Positions 49,601-61,600 of a stretch of 64,000 bases of DNA are shown here, piece by piece. The notes under the pieces were generated by a model. That model had not been told where the DNA came from, did not search any database, and was given only the letters and a program-made list of their open reading frames with translations. Origin of the DNA: Acanthaster planci (taxonomy: Eukaryota > Echinodermata > Asteroidea > Valvatida > Acanthasteridae). How positions within the stretch are numbered: the stretch's first letter is position 1; every line of letters begins with the position of its first letter. The translations under genes and the position numbers were made by a program. The DNA lies in assembly GCF_001949145.1 (NCBI RefSeq), contig NW_019091446.1:994277-1058276 (forward strand), given 5' to 3'.

Positions 49601-52600
49601 AGGAGAGTGTGCTGGACTGGACTGGATAGCTAGTTATAACTTTCCGGAAGCAGTGGAGCGTAGAACAGGATTCGTGGGTTGTGTGACTCACCGTGTGCGG
49701 TGTTGCGTGAAGGTGTTAGATCCTGGAATTGGTGGGAAATCTTGGGTTCGGGTCCAGGGGACCCTTACAGTACGCCAAGGGGAAGGGAGGGTGGCTTCGG
49801 GTAGGGAGAAGGCCCTAATGCCTGGGTGTGTGGCATGGGTTTCAGGTGTAGGGGACTCTACTGCCCGGGAGTGGGTGTCTGCTTCGGTGCTAGTAGGGGG
49901 CGCCAATGTCTTGGGGTATGGTGTTGTGCCGGACTTTAGCATGAATCTTGGCAAAATGACTGACGATTATTAACATTTATAAAGTCCAAAGTTTGTGACA
50001 GACTGTGGTCGTCGTGTCTTGACATTTAAAAAATTGGTATATTTGGCCAAATATGAATAAAAATTAGAAATGCATCTACGTGTAGCTCATAACAGAATAA
50101 TGCCATCTACTGGTATCCATAGGGTTTTGTGCACAGTCTTCTAGATGTACCGTAGATGCCGTACGTATTGAAGTATACGCATGTACACACTGGTACTTCT
50201 TCTCACACTGAGTTTTCTGTAATGAGAAGAACTCCATGGCTAGCAGATTTTGAGTCCAGCCATCTGTGATGGACAGGTTGTAGGCCTACTACTCGTAGTA
50301 CTTGTGGGGTCACTTTCACCAAGCTACCGGTATTGAGCCCAGAAAATTTGCTAAGAAGAAGGCACATATGCTAAGCAAAAATGGGCTACCAGGCCAAACG
50401 TCATGCAGTGTTGCTTAAGATTGGCTCCCCGGTCAATTTTGCTTTGAGCCACACTTTGTAAGGCAATATTGCCTGCTTAGAATCAACACCCTTTGTCTCG
50501 GTGTCATTCATCTATGGCTCTGAGTCCTAAACGATGAAAAGAGCGGGATTCTTTTGAGCTACAGAGTGATCGTCATATCCCTCAGGACACCATTGATTGA
50601 GAAGAAAACAAATGAATGGGTACTTGAGGCCTGTGGAGTTCCGAAAACTTTGCCGGCTGATGTTGCGGCCAGAGAATTGGCACACTTTATCTATGCCAGT
50701 GGGCATCGCTGGCTTCAGAAAACAATCATCCAAGGAATGATTGAGGGGAAACCCAAGAGAGGAAGACCTCCAGCAAGCTGGTTTGACGTGGCAAGATGAT
50801 AACTGGAGCTGCCGTGGACCACATTCAGTGGCTTCTCTCATCCAAGCCATACTGCCGTGGAACATTGAAAGAGAGAGATTCAAGTCCTTGCCTTATTAAT
50901 AAACAATCTGCTGTGTACATGTATGATTTATTGTTGGCGGCACCTTTTCTGTGGCTTGTTGTCTTTGCTAACAGGAAACTAAACAGGAGGAGGGTCGGAA
51001 ACGCAAGGTGGAGGGGGAGTTGACCAAACTGAGACTGAAGGAGCTGACGTCCCTCGACAACAACACAGGCTTGATCAAGATCCCTCGCAGCCTGGTCCTG
51101 CCCGACGACTCCTCACCGGGCCTGCGGGAGCGACGAGAGGAGGAAGACCGGAAGAAACGGCTCCGGCGGGAGAGGAAGGAAAAGGAGGAGGCAGAGCGGC
51201 TGGCCAGGAAGGAGGCAGATCGGATGGCCAAGAAGGAGAAGGCAGAGAGGCAGAAGGAGGAAGAAGAGACCCGGAAGAGGGAGCGAGCCCAGGAGCAGGA
51301 GAGGAAGAGGAGGGCTGCAGATCAGAAGAGACAAGAAGAGGAACAGGCTAAGGTGAGATGCAGACTGAGAAGAGTTGACATTAATGTAGTTTCATTTTTA
51401 AAATGCTTCACTATCAGATCAATAACGAAGATTAAGAATTAATTGCTGGTTATTGAAAATCTGTTATTACACTTAATGAGGAAAACTACATGTAAACCAA
51501 TTTATATAACGGGTTTTGCCCTTACCCAACGTATATATTAATAAACACTGTACGCTCAGTGCTTGTCCGAGAGCTTGCCAAAAAAGTCACATGCTTACTC
51601 NACCACCGAGCGTGCCGGGGTCGGCTGGCCGGTCTGAGTCAGGTGAAGCAGCGGGTACCGCGAACTATTTTCAAGATGTCTTTTTTTTTTTAGGTAAGAG
51701 CAAAACCCGTTATATAAATTAACATCTCCTCAACGCAAAAATACATCTTGAAACTACATGTAAACCAGTTATAAAAACGTACATGTACATGTATCTTATG
51801 ATGAACCAGATCCAAAATGCCGTATTTTAAAGAGCTCTGGCTATGGCTATGAATAAAGACTTGACAAGAATAGTTCCAGTTTTAAGAAGGTCAATCCAGA
51901 GTAAATTGTTTCAAGACTGGCAAAAAATTAATATCTCTTACTATGTTGTCAAATATACATGTACGTGGTAATTAACCCCTTCATGGCGGGATTCTTTTGA
52001 CCGTGACTGCTGGGCTGCGGTATGCCCAGTATGCAAAGCTCTGTCCAGCAGCATGCCCCATTGAACCAGCAGCTGCATGGTGAATAGACTGTATGTGTGG
52101 TATGCACTAATCCTCACTCAAAGCAGCGGCTGTCGACGTTCCCGGTATGAAGGGGTTATAAGTTTACACATAAAAATGAGCTGAAAAGTTGTAAGTTTTC
52201 CATTTAATCTTACTTTTTTTTATAAATTACAGGAAATATAATGAAAACAAAAACAGAAAAAAAATACGTACCAGAAATACAGATTTAAATTGTCCAGGCT
52301 GGATTCAAAATATATCAAATGTATTCACACAAAATTAATTGAATGTTTTGGGGTGAGAACTTTTTTCATTGGATGGCCCTCCATATGATAGTATGGAGGG
52401 CCAGCAACAAATTCTAACGAAACTTAACCCTAACCCTACATAATACTACAAATTACTAGTAAAATGTAGTACTGAGCGCTGTCGCTTGTAAGAGGACATG
52501 ACTTTATTGTTCTGTGAAGCCATAAGATACAATAGATAAGACAATGTACCATACAGTGCTGTGGCACTATGAATGTATGGCTTTATTGTTCTCTGTACAA

Positions 52601-55600
52601 GTAACAATGGAAGTAACCTAGCCAGAAGTAGTAATCTGTAGCGCTAGGTCCTTCAGGCTCAGACTATTACTTAGTATTTTGTAGTACTGTGTAGTGTAAG
52701 CCAAACAGTATGCTTGGCGGTTAGGGTTAACGCAACAGTGTAACTTCACTTACGCCACATTTTATTGCATTTATAGTTTGGAACAAACTGTGAAGCATTT
52801 CACAAAAGTTCCTGACTACATGTATGAGATGCATGCATTGCGCGTCGCATTCAAGGAAACGAACACTCCTGACCAGCAGAGGGGGTGCTTCTGCTTAAGG
52901 GGGATAGCAGTCCGCAGTTTAGTCGAAGGGGCTTCAGCGTGGGACAAAGGGACAGTATGGAGAATTTGGGGTGGAAAGTTGGGAACACTGATGGATAATG
53001 TGACCTGAAGGGCTCAAAATTTCATTTTTCAATGGGAAAAAATATTTTTGTCACACATCTGATGTGATACGATGCACACATATGTTTTACATGTACATGT
53101 GTACATCTGATATATTGTAGACATGGTAGACATTTACTGTCTTGCTGGCATAGAGTGCAAGCTGTGCTTCCGCCAGTGACGGTCAGATACTGGCATCGCA
53201 TTGACACAGTCATTCACTGAACTTTTGTCACCGACAGGTGTTAGAACTTGAGCGAAGTGAACTGGACAAGCTGCTACGTGCCGGTTCCGAGGCTATGCTG
53301 GAACAGCGAGGCCGACAGGCCTTCATGCACTACAAGCAAGCCATGGACATCATCGGCAAGTCGACCGTTCCGGTAGGTTACCGTACGTGTACTGGTAGGT
53401 TGAAGAAACTCAGACGGAGGGTACATTTTTGGATTGACAGGGAGTGCATTGTCCCAGAAACTTGTTTTGCAATTTTTTTTTTAAATTTATTTACACCGTG
53501 GCAGTGATTTCTGAGGATTTCCCAATTCATAACTCCAAAATTGTGGATTTTCAGAAATACTGTACATCAATTGTAAGGGTTGGTTTTTTGATGGCACTCT
53601 GACCACAAATGCAAGATTCAATCATAACCGTTCGGATAGAGCTCATCCCTCGTCAGCTCGTGGCTAGTACAAAACAAAACCTTACAGTGTTTTTATTGTC
53701 ATTGCCACAAGCCCTTTGGCTACTGCATGGAGGTCTCATCATCCCTAAATCCTACCACTGTTGCACCAATGCTGCGCCCATGTATAGAGGTATGAAACAC
53801 CGCCTTTATCCTGCTTGCTCCCCCCTACACTCAAGATTTCCTCCAGGTAGTGCCCATGCAGTACATGAGATGTGGACATGAGAAACCTGTCGAATGTAAC
53901 AACTTGCTACTGTGCATTATGGTTGCGTGATGCATACATTCTTGTACATGTGCATATACTTGGGTTCATACAAGCTTGGTATGGGCTCTGGGGAGTACGT
54001 GTGAGCTGGAGGTGTATTTAGAGTCTTTGTGTAGCAATGTACTGGTACGCCGGTGGCCCATTTGATGCAACGGTTCCCACTAATTGCTCGTCTCTTGCTA
54101 GTGAGGGGATACATACGTACATGTATATGTACTTCTACACAAGAACACATACATGGACCAGTTATCTGGTTATGAATCGGGAAATCCTAAGAAATCACTG
54201 AAACGGTGTAAAGAAGAAAAAGAGATGGTTTTTGCCATGTGAAAGTTGCAATCTTGTATCGGTACAGAGCTCACAGTACACTGGAATGGTAAACTACATA
54301 TAGCTTATTGCAACAACACAATGCAACGGGGATCAAATCTTGTTGCACACTGTTCAGATGTTGCAAGCCCATTGTGTAGGGTTTATGATAATACAGTACA
54401 GCACATGCTTTTGATATATCACTGTTTGTTATCATTATTACTGACAGGTTAGTAGTCCAACGGTGTGCAACAAGATTTGACCTGTGTTGCGTTGTGTTGT
54501 TGAAATGAGCTTCATGTAGCTCAGTATTCAAACAGCACATGCCCAATACAAAGCTCTTCGGGAATGGCTACGCGATAGTTTGTCCTATCAGCATGGCCAC
54601 ATGCTGACCCACGCTTTGTTCCCGAAAGGCGTTGGCTTTTTGAAATACCAAACTGGCTGATTAGCATTTTTGGGGATGAAGAATGCATCGGATCCCTCAA
54701 AACTGGTACACGTTGTGAGAGGCTAATATGAAGTTTGTTTTTGTTTCAACAGTATGGATATCTGTGTGAAGAGGACTATGTGACATTCCTGTATGCCTAT
54801 GGTATGGCATGCCTTGAATCTGGCATTGATGAGGTGAATTTCTTGCCTAAGGCGAGACTTCTTTTTAAGTTCGTGCTCGGATCTGTCCCCTTTGCGGATT
54901 CAGTACTAGAAAAAATGAAAAACATTTTATTTTGAGAAGTCTCGGATCCGTTGACACAACAATTTACCAATATGCATGTAAGTGTAAACAAAATTATTTT
55001 TCTTGGTGCTCCGCCGTTCGACTGATGGCAAAGTCCCTGGTCCTTGGCTGCTAGGGCTAGTGGTAGAGATGCTGTTTTTGGTTTTGTTTTGTTTTTTTGT
55101 CATGTACATGTACTCATCCCTCCAACTTGAAGACCCTTTGTTTTCCCAGAGACCATACAAAATAAAATGATAATACCTTTTTCCGTCCCCCCTCTAAAAT
55201 TTGCCTTTAAAAATTCCGAGCACCAACTTACCAGTATGAAAAACTTACCTGACAGTTGTCATTGTAGAATAGACCTTTTCCACAGGGAAACCATTTGTAA
55301 TCTTGATCCCTGATTCAGTTTACTCTGTTCAATGAAGTGGTGACAGACTATTTAGGGTTCAAAGCCTCACTTTGAATTTTTTTCAAATGTAGCTTAAAAC
55401 ATTTAGATATAATTAATTGCAAATTTTAATACCCAGCAACTTTTTCTCTTGTTGCTGTAATTTTTACTCAAAAGTGGTAAGTGAACCTTACTTTCAAATC
55501 AAGATCATTTACATTTTTGTTGGCCTTGCTTGTTCCTAGTAGTTGCCAGTCTGCCAAAAGGTTTGGGAACAAAACCAACTGTGCTTCATCCCATACGTTC

Positions 55601-58600
55601 AATCATTTACATGTACTTTGTTCAAATGTAGGTTCATTTATTTAATAAATATTTAGCTAATAAATACAGTCTGTTGAATGCTGCGTGGCACCCTGAAGAT
55701 TGTATGTTTTTATTGCAGATTTTTTCATTGAGGTGGTTTGGAAAGTACGTGTATATGTAATCAGCAGAGAATGACTTCAAAATCTCTGTGCTAACTTGAG
55801 AAATGTAGGAGCAGAAATTGAAGTATTTTGAACATTGAAATTCTGGAGACACATCCACAATCAATTCAAATGATGTACATTTTTGGCTGATGCAGTATCA
55901 GTATAAATTGGTTCAGTAGGTTTGGACAGTAAGCCTGCAAGATTGGAATGAGCAGTGTGTTCTTTCTAACTTTTTTCCGTCCATAACAATACGGGCAATT
56001 CACAATACAGTGCGCCAGTGTGTTCTTTGTATCTTTGTAACTGGAGGGGTGAGTAGAGCTGCGTGCCACCGAACAATCGGCCTTTTCACCGTGTAATTCA
56101 AAGCGTGCAGAGCTCGCAGGGCCACAAACCGAGAATTTGCGGTTTGGCAGGTGGCCTTCGTGGCCAAGCGAGGCTAGAATTCTTGGAGTCGGCTTTCGGG
56201 AAGAAATTCCCGTCGTCAAGGGGTTAATGAACACCGATACCCTAAACACTCCCGAATCTTCAACCCAGACTAAAAAAAACAACGGAACAATTCAATTTCT
56301 CCATTCATAGCGCAGCGGGCATAAAGAACTTTTTCCTGACCGTTTTCCCACAATGCACTGTGAAACGGGCCACTCCTTTGCAACCTCTTGGTAGCACACG
56401 GCATTGTGAATCCCCCGTATTGTGTTCCAGTGTGGAAACTGAGTAAGGGAATTTGTATATAACCTTTTTATTCCTTCTTTGCAGGAGATCCTTGATGCGT
56501 CAAACAAGTTTGAAATGATACTGGAAAACCACAGCAGAATCCGCACGCCTCTTCCTTACTACGGCCTCAGCTCTTCCCTCTTCAAACAAAACAAGTAAAG
56601 AGTTTGTACTTTAATTCTAGCAATGTCTGGATGTACGTGTCATACCAGTGTTACTACTGAGATAGACTCAAGCATCTCTTTACTTTGATTTTTTTGGGGG
56701 GGTCATGGAGGCAAAACTGATTTTGAGTGGATTTTCAGCCACAGACATGATATAAGAAAGAAAGACTGTTTTGTGGAAAGCCCTTTAAAGTCAATCGCTT
56801 CGTTGAGGTTTGCACGTTTTATACCAGTAAATTGGTTGTCAACTTTGTGGTACGAAATTTACACAGGTTCAGTGAGGTCTTGGAGCCACTCAGGAAGGCG
56901 CGTCACATGGTGGAGCGTTTTCCCCTAGTTGTGGAGACTTGGCCTGGCACCAAACAGAAGATCCCCGAGACGGAGGAGGGGCAGATGAAGGTGGGTTGCC
57001 GGCGGGTCTCAACACTGTTGTGTGCTTCTCTCAGTGTCGTCATAGCAGTGTCCGTCACGAATCCTTTCACGGGTCCTTTCGCAAGTCCAGTCACAAGTTA
57101 TCAGGGTGAAAAAAGTCTAAAGAGGGCATTTCTTCCAGGTCAGCCGAATAGCTGAAATGCTCATGAGGGCGTCTCGTGATAGACTTCAAGTTGGTTTCTT
57201 TCTTTAAGTGCTGCTTTTTGTTCAGGGCCATCGACAGAATACCAGTTGAGCTTTTGTGCTGTATACAAGACATCAGAATCAACACTTGTTATTCTGTTGT
57301 GTTTTGTGATTAAACTTGGAAGTAGCGTCTTTAACCCTAACCTGCCCCAACCACACAGAATTAAACAGTAGTAAAGTGTTTAATTCTGTGGAGATAGGTC
57401 TGGTAGGCCCATAACAGCTGGCTTTTGCATTGAGTCTGGCATACCTCAGAAAAACAGAGTCCAACAATCTCTGTGCACAAAGTCCCATATGGGTGTTTAA
57501 CTTTGTGTGAATGGGGAAGGTCAGGGCCAGCAACCCTTGGGGGTTAGGGTTAAAAGCTGCAAAATTGATTTTCTTCTGTTGGTGTCATAACATTCACGAG
57601 ATTCTTTCTGGGGTGTTTACAGGAATGTGAAACCCATAAACATGAATGCAGTGCCCAAATCAAAACCCTTCTTATCCTTAGCATGTGAAGGTGTTTTTAA
57701 GACAGATTTAAGAGCTTAAAGCTGATGGCCAATGGGTATTCCTTCTGCCAACTGGCCTAAAAGACCCAGTTGATATTTTGGACAATGTACAATTATGACA
57801 GGTTTTAATAATGTCTATACAAATCATGACATGAACACCGTTAACCGTGTGTTAAAAATGGATACACCTGCTGCACCCTGATGGACTCTAATGTTCGTTC
57901 ATTCTTCTATTAAAGAATGAACGCAATAAATGCATGCTGGAACACCAATTTTGCAAAATTTGGACTGTTTTCATGAAACGTTCTTTATTCACTGCACATG
58001 CATGTACTGTAGGAAGAGTGCCGAGTCTAAGATGAATTTCCAATCAATGGCCTTTTTACGAAATGATCAATTGAGTTGCTTTGAGATACAAAAAAAAAAG
58101 CCTTTAGGGTTAACTCGACATCAACGCTTCATGTATTCATTGTATTTATTCAGTAGTTAATTAAAAAATCTTTAAGAGCTGTGCAGTTGGTGGGAGTGCA
58201 CCGACTGTGAGTCGTGCTATTTAAACCTGTATCACGGTCTCTTGGCATGCCCAGGCTGCCTTGGACAAGCTGGAAGAGGTCTGTCGCCGGCCTCCCTCGC
58301 CCGACGCCATCTGTCGCCTGGACTCCTGCCCCTACAAGCCCGAGATGTACCTGACAGACGTGGGCTTCAAGGGCTATGTCCGGGTGCAGTGCCGGGAGAG
58401 GTGTCGCACAGACTACCACATCCCCTGCTGGAAGAAGATCAAGGCGGACAGGTATCCCAACGTCACCCATGAGAAGGTAATCAATAATAACGGTGACTAC
58501 GTACATATCCCGAAGCATTGCGACTCAAAGGAATGATAGTTGTTACTACCCCTGTTCGTCAGGCAATGAGACCAATTTACCATCTACCAATTGACGTGTA

Positions 58601-61600
58601 CAGTGTACTCCAAGGTGGTGAGAGGCAGGCAGGAGTGTAACAGTACAGTGACCTGCCCAAGGTCACAAAATGTAACTTGGGGAGTCAGGTTGGCGCAGTG
58701 TTTCTTTCCTTGCCTCCCGCCTCTGGGGACCTGGGTTCGAATCCAGCTTGGTCCAGCTGTTGGATGATCAGTTATAAATAAAGATGTACAAATGTAAATA
58801 ACTAGCCGCTACTCTTGACCCTATGATCAGGAGCCATAAGTCCCAACTAGACCATGTGCTGCAGCCACCCGTTAATAAAGTCATAGCCAAAGCCCACACT
58901 GGCAATGTTCTAGATGTCTAAGAGGTCTGGGTTTTTGTTAATCTTCATTCCAGGAGCTTTTGACCAAGACGTGTTGCACTCCGGACTGCGAAGGTGTCTA
59001 CATCAGCATCGTCATCTACGGACCGGATGGCTTACCCAAATTAGAGGTCCGTTGGTTCAAATAACCTGAAACAGTAAAATACAAGATTCAATACATCAGG
59101 CTGTTCTTGACACTGCGAAAGTTTTGTCAAAGGAGGGGTATCTTGAAACGTTCTCTGAAAACATACTCAGCAGTCCAGGTATTGTTAAGTGCACTTTTAG
59201 TCCTCAACATCATGGTGTATCAAATCAGAAAATATACTCGCATGTGTAAGGGATATGAAAAGCAAAAACGTTACCGACCGTTGACCGGTCAGTCTTCTGT
59301 TCCTGCGTGCGCATGTGAGCGTGCATGTTGACAAGTAATGAGACGAGAGCTTGCTTTAGATTGGGATCAATTTCGTTGTGAGTTCGAAAGTGAGCAGCTT
59401 CTTTCGCTGGTTAATTTTTGTTCCAGCACCAACTGGAGGAGGCTGTGAAAACCAAGGAAAAGAAGAACAAGGGAATGAGGTGAGGACGTTGGAAGTTTTG
59501 TGTAAATGAGGGTCCCTGCTTAGAGGGAGATATGGCATATGTACAGTCATTTGCAAAAGGTTTGGACCACCCATACAAAATGCGTTAACCTGAAGAAAAA
59601 CTAGCTTTAAACCAATCAATCATGGCAACGTATGTTTATTTTCAGTGTGTAACCTCAGTATCTTGCTTAACCCTCCTATGCGGAAGTCACTCTTTGGGTC
59701 ACTTGGTAAACACCTCAAAGAAGCACAGCTGTGTTGTGTTGTGCACTGCACCAACTGCCCCTCACAGGAATATCAGATTGCACTTGTGTGCTGCCCAACA
59801 ACTGTGCCTCACTGTTTCATGTGCATCNCCTGGGTCATTTTGTGCTGGCAACCAACTGTGTACACACTGAACCTGTGCATGTTTGTGTTCCATATAGAAA
59901 ATACATGCAAGAGAGTGACTGTGGGCACTCGTGCCTATTTGTGCTGTAAAACCAAAGCAGGGTTAAACACCTATTTGACTACATTTCCACGATATGAAAT
60001 GTTAACGGTCTAATATTCAGTGTTCCCTCCTTTATTTCTGATTACTTAGACTGGCTTTCTTTTACCCATGCTGCCTTAAAGACAAAATGTCATACAAGAC
60101 CTGCCTTTCCAAAAAAATTCATTTAAACGGGTATACATGTACAGAACTACACTGATCTTATGAAACATGTTAAGGAATCAATCAAGGAGACAGTGTAATG
60201 CAGGCCCAGTGACAGAAATACTAATAAACTCCAGGTGGTCTTCAACTTTTGCAAATAAGTGTAGAATATGCTCTGACATCGTTGCAAGGTCATGTGGGTC
60301 ATTCTATAAATTTTGGGTCTAAAGTGTGACATTTTTCCATCCCTATCAAGAACACGTACATGTACCTCTGACATGTATACTGTCTGATGTGTTTAAAAAG
60401 GGATGTATCACTGAAATTTATTTCAAACTATTTTTATTTGTTTGGCAGGTAATTTGCTGCAACTTATTTAATCTTGGAATTTAAACATTGAGTTCTAAAC
60501 ATTAAAAATCGTATGCTAGACGTTACAGGGATGAGAAAAAAATTGGACCCCAAATTTATAGAATGATCCATATGGACCGCTGTAAAAAGTGTCAAATCTT
60601 TGTCCTTCAACATCAAACTAATATCGTGGTCTGTCGTAAGCCCTTTTACAGGGCCAGCCACAAGTCCCTACGCAAGACCGGCCACAAGTAACAGGCTAAA
60701 CAATGTTTAAGTACCAGTAATTCATGATTGTCACAGTTCATTTGCATGGCCTGTGTCTTTGCTGAGGACCGAATGACCTGTGATGGACTTACAGGGACTT
60801 GTGATCGACTCGACCACAACACTACCTCAAATAGACCTTTATCTTGATACTGTCATGTTTGTCTTGTTTCCTGTAGACCCATTGGCAATAGAAATACAAC
60901 TTCACATATTGATAGAGGGGAACAGACGAGGTTTCCTTCCAGCCTCAATTTGATTATGTTACATTGAGTGTTAGAAAAGCAAGATGGTTACCCTTTTGAT
61001 TGAGGTCTATAGTGTTACATAACAATAATATTATGACTGTTATAGAATAGAACTTGCACTGCTGGACTATTGGACTGAGCCCTGCTACTTATGTTTGGAC
61101 AAATTTATCAAAGGTTGGAAAAGGCTGTCCAATATTTTACCGGCTAGGGGGCACCGACAGGTGCTTTGCACACACAGGGCTGTCTAGTCTACCCTCAAAT
61201 TTGCCAAACTTTGAGCAGGTCAGAGCAAGTTGTATACTTCGCTGTTGATGAATTTAGCCATTCATTTGCATATCTGCAAATTCAACACTAAGCCATGAAT
61301 GATGCTCAGAAAGGTCAAACATTGACTTCCCTTCTGTCGGCACTGTTGCCTGGAAGGTTTATTTCAAACGGAAATTTGCCCACCTCACTTTCCTTTAAAG
61401 AAAGTGATGTTCTCTTGACGCTGCCATTGTTCTGTTATTTTTTCACCCATGCAGCAAGTCGCAGGCAAAGAAAAACCGTAAGACCCGCAAGCAGGATGCC
61501 GCTAAGAAGCAGAAGCACTCAGAGAAAGGGCAGGGAGACGAGGAGAACAACGGCGAAGACCAGGAGAGTGTAGAGAAGAAGAAACGTGAGTCCAGAATAG

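Noticed and set aside
49476-49973. 165-codon plus-strand frame in TTC3 intron 9
   Set aside because: No recognisable domain, and it overlaps the hammerhead-like motif; more likely a GC-rich retroelement relic, though not excluded as coding.
58691-58744. tRNA gene with A and B boxes
   Set aside because: The boxes are present but no cloverleaf can be drawn and an AT-rich tail follows; called a SINE.
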